From an uncultured Pseudomonadales bacterium (lineage in GTDB: Bacteria > Pseudomonadota > Gammaproteobacteria > Pseudomonadales > Cellvibrionaceae): 64,000 nt of DNA. Under the pieces are notes generated by a model that searched no databases, was not told where the DNA came from, and saw only the letters and a program-made list of their open reading frames with translations. The position numbers and the translations under genes are program-made. Numbering within the stretch: position 1 is the stretch's first letter; the number at the start of each line of letters is the position of its first letter. Below are positions 28,276 through 39,552 of the stretch, in pieces. The stretch lies in assembly GCA_947488935.1 (NCBI GenBank), contig CANLBN010000003.1, positions 186,001-250,000 of the forward strand, given 5' to 3'.

Positions 28276-29466
28276 ATGTGCACCGATTTTAAAAGTACGG
28301 TTAATAAACTTAAATGGGTTAGCTTACTAGTTATTTTATCATTGAGTGTTGGCGCATGTTCTTATTTAGGGCTTGGCAAAAAGAAAGGTGTCAGGCCCAA
28401 CCCATTAACGCCTCTGACACAGCGTGTAGATATACAAAGCAGATGGAAAGTTAAAGTGGGTTCAGGGCTGAGTAAGCTCTATCGCGTTATTCCTCCAGTT
28501 ATTGATAACGATACGGTTTATGCCAATGATTACAAAGGTAGAGTATTTGCCTTTGATCGTGAGACAGGTAAGCGAAAATGGCGTTTTAATAGCAAGACTG
28601 AAGTCGCTGCGGGCGTCGGTTTGGGTGGAGACTTAGTATTACTGGGCTCTTTAAATGGCGATGTTATTGCCATTGATAAAGATACGGGTAAAGAGCAGTG
28701 GCGAACAGATATAAATAGTGAGATTTTGGCAGCGCCACAAAATAATGGTGCTGTCGTTGTTGTACAAACAAACGATGGCAAGCTTGTTGGTATAGATGCT
28801 AAGAATGGCGAGACAATCTGGACCTATTCGGCTCAGCTACCTTCATTAACACTGCGCGGTACCGCGGTGCCAACGTTATTGGGGCCAAATGTCATCACTG
28901 GTTTTGCCAATGGTAAATTGATCGCACTTTCTGCTGTTGATGGCACGCTTTATTGGGAGCGACGCGTGGCTAGTCCTCAAGGTCGCTCAGATATCGAGAG
29001 AGTTGTTGATATCGATGGGTCTCCTGTATTGGCTAATAAAACGATTTATACAACGAGCTACAATGGCACATTAAGTGCGATTAGCCCTCGTGGTGATGTA
29101 TTGTGGTCCCAAGAGAGTTCGAGTTATAGTGGCCCGCTAGTTATTGGTAATCGTGTTTTTGTCACCAACGAGCAGGGCTTTGTGCGTGCTTATTCTGCAA
29201 AAACAGGTACCTTACTTTGGGAAAGCAAAATACTTGAGGGGCGCAAACTAGCCGCACCTCAAAGTCTTGCAGGCTTTGTTGTTACAGCAGATTACAAAGG
29301 TTATGTTCATATCTTTGATACAGAAAGCGGTGGTTTACTTGATCGCTTTCGTATAGACAAACGCGGTGTTCGCTCGCCGATGGTATCCGATGGCACTTAT
29401 CTTTATGTGTTAGGTAATGATGGTGTGCTGGCTTCGGTCGCTGTCTATTTATTTCAAAAACGTTAA
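28276..29466 (+). CDS. bamB: Outer membrane assembly lipoprotein BamB
   Basis: A 396-residue lipoprotein of the BAM complex, which inserts beta-barrel proteins into the outer membrane. The signal ends in the lipobox [10 protein letters not shown] (Cys near residue 28). The rest is an eight-bladed PQQ-type propeller with blade motifs such as [22 protein letters not shown] and [15 protein letters not shown]. Length matches E. coli (392). It lies between yfgM and der as in E. coli. Confidence 0.96.
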   Translation: MCTDFKSTVNKLKWVSLLVILSLSVGACSYLGLGKKKGVRPNPLTPLTQRVDIQSRWKVKVGSGLSKLYRVIPPVIDNDTVYANDYKGRVFAFDRETGKRKWRFNSKTEVAAGVGLGGDLVLLGSLNGDVIAIDKDTGKEQWRTDINSEILAAPQNNGAVVVVQTNDGKLVGIDAKNGETIWTYSAQLPSLTLRGTAVPTLLGPNVITGFANGKLIALSAVDGTLYWERRVASPQGRSDIERVVDIDGSPVLANKTIYTTSYNGTLSAISPRGDVLWSQESSSYSGPLVIGNRVFVTNEQGFVRAYSAKTGTLLWESKILEGRKLAAPQSLAGFVVTADYKGYVHIFDTESGGLLDRFRIDKRGVRSPMVSDGTYLYVLGNDGVLASVAVYLFQKR

Positions 29467-29477
29467 CAGGCTTTTCC

Positions 29478-30914
29478 ATGCTCCCTGTCATTGCCCTTGT
29501 AGGGCGACCCAATGTGGGTAAGTCCACATTATTTAATCGACTAACTCGTACTCGTGATGCGCTCGTTGCCAATTACTCAGGTCTAACACGCGACCGCAAA
29601 TATGGCGAGGCTGTATTTGACGAGCAACGTATTATTTGTATCGATACGGGAGGGTTAACCGGTGGTGAAGAAGGCATCGATGGCGAAATGGCTGCTCAAT
29701 CCTTGCTGGCTATCGAAGAGGCTGATTTGGTCTTGTTTTTGGTCGATTGTAAGGCGGGGTTAACCTCCTCAGATGCGCATATCGCAAGGCATCTTCGTAC
29801 AACAGGTAAACCATTATTATTAGTGGCCAATAAAATAGATGGTCACGACTATGATGTAGTGGCTGCGCCTTTCTACGAGCTAGGCTTTGAGGATATACAC
29901 CCCATTACAGCGACCCACGGGCGAGGTGTGCGCCAGTTGATGGATGTTGTGCTCAGTATGCTTGCTGAGATTAAAGCCTCTCAAAGCGACGATGAAGAGT
30001 TAATAGAGGAACAGCCGGCAGAGGGTGGTATTAAAATTGCTGTTGTTGGTAGACCTAATGTGGGCAAGTCGACGCTAGTTAATCGCATGTTGGGAGAAGA
30101 GCGTGTTGTTGTCTATGATATGCCCGGCACCACCAGAGATAGTATTTATATCAATTACGAGCGTCACGATAAGGCTTATACCTTAATTGATACAGCAGGT
30201 ATTCGCAGGCGCAAAAAAGTCAAAGAAACCGTCGAAAAATTTTCCATTGTTAAAACCTTGCAGGCAATCGACGATGCCAATGTCGTTGTACTGATGATTG
30301 ATGCTCAAGAGGGCTTGGTTGATCAAGATCTTCACTTAATGGGGCACGTGATTGATGTAGGTCGCGCGTTGGTTGTTGCACTCAATAAATGGGATGGACT
30401 TGAGAATGAAGTTAAAGAATTTATTAAAAACGAATTAAAGAGACGCCTACGCTTTGTAGACTTTGCCGATATACACTTTATATCTGCACTGCATGGTACG
30501 GGAGTCGGTCATTTGTACGAATCCATAGAGCAGGGCTTTAAATCAGCGACAGATCGATTTTCTAGTAATCATTTAACCAAAGTATTGCAAATGGCCACAT
30601 CCGAGCACCAGCCGCCATTAGTGCGTGGTCATCGTATTAAACTACGCTTTGCACACCCAGGTGGACATAACCCGCCTATTATTGTGATACATGGCAACCA
30701 GACTAAGGAAATTCCTGGCCACTATGTACGCTACCTTGAGAAGACCTTTCGTCGTGCGCTAGATCTACACGGCACACCTGTGAGGCTACAGTTTAAATCC
30801 TCCGATAACCCCTATGCGGGAACTAAAGCGCCAAGTACGCGTCAACAAGCACGTCAGCGACGAATTGTAGCTAATGCTCCCAATCGTTCGCCCAACAAAA
30901 AAACGCGCCGTTAA
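29478..30914 (+). CDS. der: Ribosome biogenesis GTPase Der (EngA)
   Basis: A 478-residue protein with two tandem GTPase domains and a C-terminal KH-like domain. G1 loops are [14 protein letters not shown] near residue 8 and [14 protein letters not shown] near residue 190; G3 is DTGG and DTAG; G4 is NKID and NKWD. It acts in maturation of the 50S subunit. A Lys/Arg-rich tail ends the protein. It closes the hisS-yfgM-bamB-der run, starting 11 bases after bamB. Confidence 0.98.
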   Translation: MLPVIALVGRPNVGKSTLFNRLTRTRDALVANYSGLTRDRKYGEAVFDEQRIICIDTGGLTGGEEGIDGEMAAQSLLAIEEADLVLFLVDCKAGLTSSDAHIARHLRTTGKPLLLVANKIDGHDYDVVAAPFYELGFEDIHPITATHGRGVRQLMDVVLSMLAEIKASQSDDEELIEEQPAEGGIKIAVVGRPNVGKSTLVNRMLGEERVVVYDMPGTTRDSIYINYERHDKAYTLIDTAGIRRRKKVKETVEKFSIVKTLQAIDDANVVVLMIDAQEGLVDQDLHLMGHVIDVGRALVVALNKWDGLENEVKEFIKNELKRRLRFVDFADIHFISALHGTGVGHLYESIEQGFKSATDRFSSNHLTKVLQMATSEHQPPLVRGHRIKLRFAHPGGHNPPIIVIHGNQTKEIPGHYVRYLEKTFRRALDLHGTPVRLQFKSSDNPYAGTKAPSTRQQARQRRIVANAPNRSPNKKTRR

Positions 30915-30980
30915 TTATAGGTTAATCAGAAGTTCCTATAGATTGACGGTTTTACATAACTGCTTGGTCAATCGATTGTA

Positions 30981-31598
30981 ATGCCTGTACTCGTTAAAAT
31001 TATTACTTCGCCCTATTTGCTATGGTTCCTGCTAGCTATTCCGTCTACGCCTTATTTACTGGATTTTATTTTTGTCGAAGAATACTACAGTGAGATGATG
31101 CACCGAACAGGAGTTATTTCCACACAGATATTAGTTTTTACTCTATCTATTAGCCCCATGCTAATTATTTTAAAAAGATTCCCATTCACAAAAATGCTAA
31201 GAGGGTGGTTGCTAAAAAGTCGACGCTACTTTGGTGTTGCAAGCTTTGCCTATGCTTTATTGCATTTATTACTCTATATACGAGATGTTTACTATATAGA
31301 GTATATATTTGATGAGTTGCTAACGTGGAGGATAGGCTCGGGATGGTTTGCTTTTTTCTTTTTCATTCCATTGGTACTTACGTCCAATAATTTTTCGATG
31401 AAAAAGCTCGCAAAAAAATGGAAGCTATTGCAGCGCATTACTTACATTGTTGCTATTGGTACATTTGTGCACTGGTTAACGTTAAATTTATTTTATGATT
31501 TAGGCGTGCAGTGGCTTATTATTTTAATTGTTGCAAAGTTAGTACACCTTTATTTGTATTGGAGCTCGCGGCCTGCTGCTAAAAAAGTAGTTGCCTAG
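30981..31598 (+). CDS. MsrQ/YedZ-like heme-binding ferric-reductase-type membrane protein
   Basis: A 205-residue protein with about six hydrophobic segments and the pattern of the ferric reductase-like domain of MsrQ: HRTGVISTQILVFTLSISP near residue 42, RRYFGVASFAYALLHLLLYI near 80 and a third conserved His in FVHWLTLNLFY near 163. In MsrQ these His residues hold b-type hemes that pass electrons to MsrP, which repairs oxidised periplasmic methionine. No msrP is adjacent in this window, so the partner is elsewhere or the role differs. Confidence 0.72.
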   Translation: MPVLVKIITSPYLLWFLLAIPSTPYLLDFIFVEEYYSEMMHRTGVISTQILVFTLSISPMLIILKRFPFTKMLRGWLLKSRRYFGVASFAYALLHLLLYIRDVYYIEYIFDELLTWRIGSGWFAFFFFIPLVLTSNNFSMKKLAKKWKLLQRITYIVAIGTFVHWLTLNLFYDLGVQWLIILIVAKLVHLYLYWSSRPAAKKVVA

Positions 31599-31636
31599 CT
31601 AGCTCTTATCGCAGTAACTCCTTTGTATAATAACGA

Positions 31637-32977
31637 TTACTTAGAGTCGATTTCGGTGACTCTGCTAGTTATGTTGCCTTTAGATAAGCGGGTTGATACC
31701 TCATCGCCAATAGTGACCTCATCTGCACTGCGAACAACACTGCCATTAGCCCCTGTCGTTATACTATAGCCTCTTGCCAATACGGTGAGTGGGTTAACGG
31801 CATTCAATACCTGTGCAGATGCAGACAGTGCTTGCTTTTTGGATTGTAATATTTGTAAAAGTGCACGCCGGCTTTGTGCATTTAACTGGTTGAGCTTTTC
31901 AGCGAAGATTTGAATTTTTTTGTCGGGGTGTTGCAGTTTTAAGCGCTTTGTGACCGACGCCAAGTCTTTTGTGTGTGATGTAACAATCGCATTCATAGTG
32001 TTTAGTAGCGCTTTTTCTATTTTTTCCAGTTGTTGTTTTTGATTGCGAATTTGCTCATTAGGGTGGCGTAGGCGTTTTGTAAGAAAGGCTAACTCTTGCT
32101 GTTTTTGTTGGATAACTCGATGTTGATGAGTAATCAGTTGCTCTTGTAAAAAATCAACGGTTTGCAGCCACTCATTTAAGTCTGGGGTGGAAATTTCAGC
32201 GCTGACGGAAGGAGTTGGTGCGCGTACATCGGCTACAAAGTCGGTAATTGTAAAATCAATTTCGTGTCCTACCGCACTTACTACAGGAATAGGGCAGGCA
32301 TAAATGGCTCTGGCAAGGGTTTCGTTATTAAACGCCCATAAATCTTCTATCGAGCCACCACCGCGGCTCAAAATTAGCAGGTCAAAACCTGAAAAATTAA
32401 TGGCCTTTTTAATGCCTTTAATAATCTCAATAGCTGCGCCTTCTCCCTGTACTGGTACAGGAATAATACTGGTATTAACAATGGGGTAGCGTCTTTGTAT
32501 AACCGATAAAATATCGCGAACTGCGGCCCCTGTTGGTGATGTAATGATACCGATATGCTTTGGAAACTGGGGTAGTGTCTGCTTGTTAGCTTCGTCGAAT
32601 AGGCCTTCTTGCTGCAGTTTATACTTTAGGTCTTCGAAGGCTTGTTGTAGTGCACCAGCACCGGCCTGTTCCATATGCTCGACAATTAATTGATAATCGC
32701 CACGGCCCTCATACAAACTAACGCGTGCCCTTACTAGTACATGTTCGCCGGAGCTTGGCTGCCAGCGCAGCCGAGAGTTGGCTTGTTTAAACATGGCACA
32801 ACGTATTTGAGCGCGTTCATCTTTGAGCGAAAAGTACCAGTGTCCAGAGGCCGGTCTTGCAAAATTTGAAATTTCACCCGACACCCAAATTAAGGGTAGG
32901 TGAGTTTCCAGTAATTGTTTGGCGCGACGGTTGAGTTGGCTAACCGATAAAATATTTTTTTCTTGAGTGGCAATCAT
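31637..32977 (-). CDS. xseA: Exodeoxyribonuclease VII large subunit
   Basis: A 446-residue subunit of a single-strand-specific exonuclease. It starts with an OB-fold DNA-binding region (LSVSQLNRRAKQLLE, then LIWVSGEISNFARPASGHWYFSLKD). The catalytic domain contains HIGIITSPTGAAVRDIL near residue 140, LLILSRGGGSIEDLWAFNNE near 205 and VVSAVGHEIDFTITDFVADVRAPTPSVSAE, followed by a coiled-coil C-terminus. The small subunit xseB is not here. It is divergent from guaB as in many gammaproteobacteria. Confidence 0.97.
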   Translation of the reverse strand: MIATQEKNILSVSQLNRRAKQLLETHLPLIWVSGEISNFARPASGHWYFSLKDERAQIRCAMFKQANSRLRWQPSSGEHVLVRARVSLYEGRGDYQLIVEHMEQAGAGALQQAFEDLKYKLQQEGLFDEANKQTLPQFPKHIGIITSPTGAAVRDILSVIQRRYPIVNTSIIPVPVQGEGAAIEIIKGIKKAINFSGFDLLILSRGGGSIEDLWAFNNETLARAIYACPIPVVSAVGHEIDFTITDFVADVRAPTPSVSAEISTPDLNEWLQTVDFLQEQLITHQHRVIQQKQQELAFLTKRLRHPNEQIRNQKQQLEKIEKALLNTMNAIVTSHTKDLASVTKRLKLQHPDKKIQIFAEKLNQLNAQSRRALLQILQSKKQALSASAQVLNAVNPLTVLARGYSITTGANGSVVRSADEVTIGDEVSTRLSKGNITSRVTEIDSK

Positions 32978-33015
32978 GAAGCAAGTGTAAATTGATTTTC
33001 TTTTTATACAAGTAC

Positions 33016-33078
33016 AATGGGTAAATACTCATTATTGAGTATAAGTCCAACTCCTATCTACGATTGCATTTACCCATT
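33016..33078. promoter_or_regulatory. Inverted repeat in the xseA/guaB divergent region
   Basis: AATGGGTAAAT (33016-33026) and ATTTACCCATT (33068-33078) are perfect 11-bp inverted copies, 41 bp apart (centre to centre about 52 bp, near five helical turns). The right copy overlaps the -35 of guaB. Such spacing suits a dimeric regulator that loops DNA, but no regulator is identified. Confidence 0.5.
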
Positions 33079-33097
33079 TGCTGTAACAGTTTATAAT
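33069..33097 (+). promoter_or_regulatory. guaB promoter
   Basis: TTTACC (33069-33074), a 17-bp spacer and TATAAT (33092-33097), placed 54 bp before the guaB ATG. A CAGAC/GTCTG hairpin (33116-33130) lies in the presumed leader. Confidence 0.7.
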
Positions 33098-33126
33098 TGG
33101 GGGTTTACTCGTATACAGACGCTTAG

Positions 33127-34617
<1,491 letters not shown>

Positions 34618-34753
34618 TGAAGCTACCTGCGTTGCCAATACGGCGTTGCCAATGATCTTAAAATGCTCACTTATTAATATAAGCTCCGCTTTTGCGATCA
34701 TCGGCGCCTTGTCTTGACTGCCTCGCCAACGCTTCTGTAAATAAACTATTAAT

Positions 34754-34784
34754 AAAATAGAGTCTTACGGCTCTATTTTAATTT
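34754..34784 (+). terminator. AT-rich hairpin between guaB and guaA
   Basis: AAAATAGAG (34754-34762) and CTCTATTTT (34771-34779) form a perfect 9-bp stem with an 8-base loop, followed by AATTTTAT. It could end guaB transcripts or attenuate read-through into guaA, which starts at 34822. The stem is AT-rich, so strength is uncertain. Confidence 0.55.
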
Positions 34785-34821
34785 TATAAGTATCCAAAAT
34801 AGCTTTTAAGAGTATTGATTA

Positions 34822-36396
34822 ATGACTCAAGATATCCATTCAGAACGTATTTTAATTCTCGATTTTGGTTCGCAGTACACACAGCTTATTGCACGTCGTG
34901 TGCGTGAGATTGGTGTGTTTTCTGAGATTCGACCATTTGATATCAGTATTGACGACATTCGCGAGTTTAATCCTAAGGGGCTTATTTTATCGGGTGGGCC
35001 TGAGTCGGTCACAGGTGATGCATCGCCACGGATCCCGGAGGGCGTGTTCGATTTAGGTATCCCTGTACTCGGTATTTGTTATGGTATGCAGGCTATGGCC
35101 GAGCAGTTGGGAGGTAAGGTTGCTACTTCTGCTGTGCATGAATTTGGTTACGCCGAGATAAAGCTAGAGGAGCAGAACCAACTATTAACGGGCCTAAGCG
35201 ATCGTAAAGAGGGTAGCGATGCATACCTTGATGTATGGATGAGTCATGGCGACAAAGTAGTAGAGATCCCGAGTGGCTTTAGCCTTATTGCTTCGACGGA
35301 TTCTTGCCCTATTGCGGGTATTGCCTTAGACGAAAAGCATTTTTATGGCATTCAGTTCCATCCAGAAGTGACCCATACACTACAGGGTAAGGCTTTGTAT
35401 GAGAATTTTGTCCATAAAATTTGTGGTTGTAAGGCGCTATGGACACCAGCCAATATCATCGAGGATATGATCAAGCGTGTACGCGAACAGGTGGGTAGCG
35501 ATAAAGTACTCTTGGGTCTATCCGGTGGTGTTGACTCTTCGGTAGTTGCTGCTCTATTGCATAAGGCGATTGGTGATCAGCTGACCTGTGTCTTTGTTGA
35601 TAATGGGCTGTTGCGTAAAAACGAAGGTGATCAGGTAATGGCTATGTTCGCCGAGAATATGGGCATTAAAGTCATTCGCGCTAGTGCAGAAAAGGTTTTT
35701 CTCGATAAGCTGAAGGGCGTGAGTGACCCCGAGGCTAAACGTAAAGTCATTGGTAATACCTTTATTGAAATCTTCGATGAAGAGGCCCATAAAATCCAAG
35801 ATGTAAACTGGCTTGCACAGGGCACTATCTACCCTGATGTTATTGAGTCAGCCGCCTCTAAAACAGGTAAAGCCCATGTTATTAAGTCTCACCACAATGT
35901 TGGTGGTCTGCCCGATGATATGAAAATGGAGCTTGTTGAGCCATTACGTGAGCTGTTTAAAGATGAAGTCCGCAAAATAGGCGTAGAGCTAGGTTTAGCC
36001 TATGACATGGTTTATCGTCACCCATTCCCAGGCCCAGGCCTCGGCGTGCGTATTTTGGGTGAAGTGAAAAAAGAATATGCAGATTTACTCCGAGAGGCCG
36101 ATGCTATCTTTATTGAAGAGCTACACAAAGCCGATTGGTACCATAAAACCAGCCAGGCTTTTGTTGTATTTTTACCAGTCAAGTCTGTAGGTGTTGTCGG
36201 TGATGGCCGCCGCTACGAATGGGTAGTAAGCCTCCGTGCCGTCGAAACCATTGATTTTATGACCGCTCGATGGGCGCATTTACCCTATGAGTTATTAGAG
36301 AAGGTCTCTAACCGTATTATTAATGAGATCTCCGGTATCTCGCGCGTGGCCTACGATGTATCGAGTAAGCCGCCAGCCACTATCGAGTGGGAATAA
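34822..36396 (+). CDS. guaA: GMP synthase (glutamine-hydrolysing)
   Basis: A 524-residue two-domain enzyme converting XMP to GMP with glutamine and ATP. The N-terminal class I amidotransferase has catalytic C86 in [13 protein letters not shown] and the His/Glu pair in FHPEVTHT. The ATP-pyrophosphatase domain has the PP-loop [17 protein letters not shown] near residue 234, and the C-terminal dimerisation domain ends in TIEWE. Length matches E. coli (525). Confidence 0.98.
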   Translation: MTQDIHSERILILDFGSQYTQLIARRVREIGVFSEIRPFDISIDDIREFNPKGLILSGGPESVTGDASPRIPEGVFDLGIPVLGICYGMQAMAEQLGGKVATSAVHEFGYAEIKLEEQNQLLTGLSDRKEGSDAYLDVWMSHGDKVVEIPSGFSLIASTDSCPIAGIALDEKHFYGIQFHPEVTHTLQGKALYENFVHKICGCKALWTPANIIEDMIKRVREQVGSDKVLLGLSGGVDSSVVAALLHKAIGDQLTCVFVDNGLLRKNEGDQVMAMFAENMGIKVIRASAEKVFLDKLKGVSDPEAKRKVIGNTFIEIFDEEAHKIQDVNWLAQGTIYPDVIESAASKTGKAHVIKSHHNVGGLPDDMKMELVEPLRELFKDEVRKIGVELGLAYDMVYRHPFPGPGLGVRILGEVKKEYADLLREADAIFIEELHKADWYHKTSQAFVVFLPVKSVGVVGDGRRYEWVVSLRAVETIDFMTARWAHLPYELLEKVSNRIINEISGISRVAYDVSSKPPATIEWE

Positions 36397-36473
36397 ACCT
36401 CCCCCAGTAATTTTTTTGCTTTGACGGGCTAAGCTGTTCTCAGGCTTAGCTCGCTACCTTTCTCTTTGTCTTA

Positions 36474-36866
36474 TTGTTACTCGCGGCATGTTCATCGAGC
36501 CGTGAGCCAGAGCTGGCTGATATATTAACAGTGCCAGAAAGCTATATTATGCGAGTTAGTCAAAAGTGCTTTTGTCGTAGCGAGTTACAAGGGCCTTTTG
36601 ATATACAAGTCGTTGAGGGTAAAGCGGTATCGGTTAAACATGTAAAGTTTGATCAAGTATTCTCTTTGCAATTAGTCGGTGATGAGATACCTACCTTAAA
36701 CAGTATTTTAGCAAGTATTGAAAGGGCTCGGGTGCAAGGGGCTTATCAAAAAGATATTACATGGCTAAAAAAGCCTTTTGTGCCAAAGCATGTTTATATT
36801 GATTTTTATAAACATGTAAAAGATGAGGAAATTGATATCACCATCGAACATTTTGAGTCTTTATAA
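36474..36866 (+). CDS. Small DUF6174-like lipoprotein-type gene with abnormal 5' end
   Basis: A roughly 130-residue product resembling the DUF6174 group of small secreted proteins (central CFCRSELQGPFDIQVVEG, C-terminal KPFVPKHVYIDFYKHVKDEE). In frame from 36450, just after a TAG, the translation reads LATFLFVLLLAACSSS, the hydrophobic core and lipobox of a lipoprotein signal. No ATG or GTG lies there; the only candidate start is TTG at 36474, inside the signal, and no ribosome binding site is visible. The gene may have lost its start or use a rare codon. Function is unknown. Confidence 0.6.
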   Translation: MLLAACSSSREPELADILTVPESYIMRVSQKCFCRSELQGPFDIQVVEGKAVSVKHVKFDQVFSLQLVGDEIPTLNSILASIERARVQGAYQKDITWLKKPFVPKHVYIDFYKHVKDEEIDITIEHFESL

Positions 36867-36872
36867 TATTTT

Positions 36873-37667
36873 TTACTCCCTATTTTGATGACTCAATTCA
36901 TTAATCCAAAATAATGTTCCACCTGCTACTGCCGTTGGCATGATAAAAATATTAATCACGGGAATAATACTACCGAGTAATATTATTCCGCCAAACCCTG
37001 TTGTTGAGTATTTCTTAGATTTTATTTGTTTGCGAAGCTCGCTAAAAGACATTTGGTTATTGTCGGCGGGGTAATCTACGTATTGCAGTGTTAGTACCCA
37101 TGCTCCCCAAAGTACTGCAAGTATAGGAACTAAAAGATTCAGTAGTGGAATAAACGCTAAAATAAATAATCCAAGGCTGACTAATAAACCTCTCGATATA
37201 AAATACCACAGCTTGACCAGCTCTCGCTTGAGCGTGCGTAAGGTAATGCTTGCTATTGACTCGTTGGGGAGTACGTTGCCTGTTAATTTGGTTTCGATTT
37301 TTTCTGCGAGCATGCCGTAAAAGGGGGCGGCAATAATATTGGTGATTAAATTAAAGCTATAGCCATAAATTAATAAAATAATAAATGCTGCAAGTCCCGA
37401 TAAAATAGTTGCAATGATTGCCGCAAAATAAGCAAGCCATGCCCAACCCGAAAAAAAATCGCTAAAATATTGGGTGACTGCACTAAAGTACTGGATTAAT
37501 AGTGTGGTTAAAAATATAAAAACAATAATATTAGTCAGTAATGGTACTAGTACGAAGCGCTTCATACCTGGTTGAGTCAAAAGCTTAGCACCCTCGACAA
37601 TATATCTAAAACCATTGCTAAGCGTATTAATTGTTTTAATAAGATTAATTGTTGATAGTTTATTCAC
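36873..37667 (-). CDS. cysZ: CysZ-like sulfate permease / EI24-type membrane protein
   Basis: A 264-residue inner-membrane protein with four or more long hydrophobic segments. Family features are the N-terminal GFRYIVEGAKLLTQPGMKRFVLVPLLTN, AAPFYGMLAEKIETKL near the middle and the C-terminal GFGGIILLGSIIPVINIFIMPTAVAGG, cut here into recognisable pieces. CysZ imports sulfate for cysteine synthesis. It is the last gene of the reverse gatCAB-PA4642 group, 43 bases after the small gene, and converges on the lipoprotein-like gene. Confidence 0.85.
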   Translation of the reverse strand: MNKLSTINLIKTINTLSNGFRYIVEGAKLLTQPGMKRFVLVPLLTNIIVFIFLTTLLIQYFSAVTQYFSDFFSGWAWLAYFAAIIATILSGLAAFIILLIYGYSFNLITNIIAAPFYGMLAEKIETKLTGNVLPNESIASITLRTLKRELVKLWYFISRGLLVSLGLFILAFIPLLNLLVPILAVLWGAWVLTLQYVDYPADNNQMSFSELRKQIKSKKYSTTGFGGIILLGSIIPVINIFIMPTAVAGGTLFWINELSHQNRE

Positions 37668-37710
37668 GAAAATCCAGATACTTTATGATATAAGCTTTTT
37701 ATAAAGGCAA

Positions 37711-38010
37711 TTAAACCTCGGCACCATGTTGCTTTAATGCAGCAATATAATCGCTAGCTTGGGCATGGCTCTCAATGGTTTTTAAGAATGTATTACCATC
37801 GCCACCTTTTGCATTAATATCATAGCCTGCATCGATAAAAAAAGTTAAGAAGGTTGAAAAATTATCTACCTTCATACCTCTATAGGCCTTCTCTAAAAGG
37901 TGGTAGCTAGGGTTGGTATCACCATAGGCTTCATAATCTAAAAATGTTTTGATGCGCTCATCATCAAATACTTCACCTAGTACTTTTTCTTTGTCTTTTT
38001 TTAATGCCAT
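37711..38010 (-). CDS. PA4642-family small protein
   Basis: A 99-residue soluble protein matching the family named after Pseudomonas PA4642. Family features are the basic N-terminus MALKKDKEKVLGEVFDDERI, LEKAYRGMKVDNFSTFL in the middle, and an ankyrin-like end AGYDINAKGGDGNTFLKTI. The function is unknown. It lies 51 bases after gatB on the same strand and is probably co-transcribed. Confidence 0.8.
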   Translation of the reverse strand: MALKKDKEKVLGEVFDDERIKTFLDYEAYGDTNPSYHLLEKAYRGMKVDNFSTFLTFFIDAGYDINAKGGDGNTFLKTIESHAQASDYIAALKQHGAEV

Positions 38011-38061
38011 GTTGTTAACTCGGTAGTGATTGATTAAATAATGTGTATAGATAATATGTCA

Positions 38062-39510
38062 TTATCCATTTAATTTTTCCTGTAGCAACTGATTGACTAA
38101 CTGCGGATTAGCTTGTCCCTTAGAGAGCTTCATAATCTGACCCACAAAAAAGCCTAGCATTTTTGGGCGTTTATCGGCGTCTGCATTGCGATAGTTTTCG
38201 ACTTGCTTTTGATTAGCTGCAATGACTTCGTCGATCATTGTGCCTAATGCACCAGTATCCGAGACTTGCTTTAACCCTTTGGCCTCAATAATGCTGTCGG
38301 CGTCCTCACCTTCCTTATTCCAAAGTGCATCAAATACTTGTTTGGCTATTTTGTTTGAAATAGTTTTATCTTTAATACGGGAGATAACGCTGGCTAATTG
38401 CCCAGCGCTAACAGGGGAGTTTTGTATGCTTAGTTCGTGCGTATTTAAGCTGGCCGCAAGCTCACCCATCACCCAGTTGGCAGATAGTTTTGCATCACCG
38501 CATTGTTCGGTACACGCTTCAAAGTAATTGGCAATGGCGGCATTTTCGGCGAGTTGCTTGGCGTCGTAATCCGATAGGGCATACTGGCTAATAAAACGTG
38601 CACAGCGCGCCTCGGGTAATTCCGGTAGGTTATCCTTGATTTGCATAATATAGGCATCATCAAAAATAACAGGTAGCAAATCAGGACAAGGAAAGTAGCG
38701 ATAGTCGTTTGCATCTTCTTTAGAGCGCATAGAGCGGGCAGTTTTCGTGTCAGCGTCGTAAAGGCGCGTTTGCTGAATAATCTCTCTGCCGTCTTCTATC
38801 TCATCTATTTGGCGCTCTACCTCTAGGGCGATAGCTTCTTCCATAAATTTAAAGGAGTTTAGGTTTTTGGTTTCCGTGCGTGTGCCTAGCTCGACTTGGC
38901 CTTTGGGGCGTACCGATATGTTCACGTCAAAGCGCATTGAGCCCTGTGACATTTCGCCATCACAAATACCAAGGCTAGTCACAATCGAGTGCAATTTCTT
39001 AGCGAATGCCACAGCTTCATCGGAATTTGTCATATCAGGTTCAGAGACTATTTCTATGAGAGGTGTGCCCGCACGGTTCAGGTCGATACCTGACATTCCC
39101 TGAAAGTCTTCGTGTAAAGATTTGCCTGCATCTTCTTCAAGGTGGGCGTGATGAATCCGAATGCGTTTAGTACTGCCGTCATCAAGCTCAATATCAATAT
39201 GGCCAGCACCGACAATAGGTTGGTCGAGCTGAGTGGTTTGATAGCCTTTGGGTAGGTCTGGGTAAAAATAGTTTTTACGCTCAAAGTAAGAGCGCTTGCC
39301 GATGTCGGCATCGATCGCTAAGCCAAACATAATGGCATAGCGAAAAGCCTGCTCGTTAGCAACGGGCAGTGTGCCCGGCATGGCAAGGTCGATCGCGCAG
39401 GCTTGTGTATTAGGCTCTGCACCAAAAGCAGTGCTCGCACCTGAAAATATTTTGGTTGCGGTGGCGAGTTGTACATGAACCTCAAGGCCAATAACCGTTT
39501 CCCATTCCAT
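38062..39510 (-). CDS. gatB: Asp-tRNA(Asn)/Glu-tRNA(Gln) amidotransferase subunit B
   Basis: A 482-residue kinase subunit that activates Glu-tRNA(Gln) or Asp-tRNA(Asn) for amidation. It begins [22 protein letters not shown] and includes [15 protein letters not shown] near residue 82, then the GatB/YqeY tail domain with [21 protein letters not shown]. Together with gatA and gatC upstream this provides indirect aminoacylation. Whether GlnRS or AsnRS also exist cannot be told from the window. Confidence 0.97.
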   Translation of the reverse strand: MEWETVIGLEVHVQLATATKIFSGASTAFGAEPNTQACAIDLAMPGTLPVANEQAFRYAIMFGLAIDADIGKRSYFERKNYFYPDLPKGYQTTQLDQPIVGAGHIDIELDDGSTKRIRIHHAHLEEDAGKSLHEDFQGMSGIDLNRAGTPLIEIVSEPDMTNSDEAVAFAKKLHSIVTSLGICDGEMSQGSMRFDVNISVRPKGQVELGTRTETKNLNSFKFMEEAIALEVERQIDEIEDGREIIQQTRLYDADTKTARSMRSKEDANDYRYFPCPDLLPVIFDDAYIMQIKDNLPELPEARCARFISQYALSDYDAKQLAENAAIANYFEACTEQCGDAKLSANWVMGELAASLNTHELSIQNSPVSAGQLASVISRIKDKTISNKIAKQVFDALWNKEGEDADSIIEAKGLKQVSDTGALGTMIDEVIAANQKQVENYRNADADKRPKMLGFFVGQIMKLSKGQANPQLVNQLLQEKLNG

Positions 39511-39552
39511 AATTACGTCTCTTTGTTGATTAACATCAATGCCTTTAAATAC

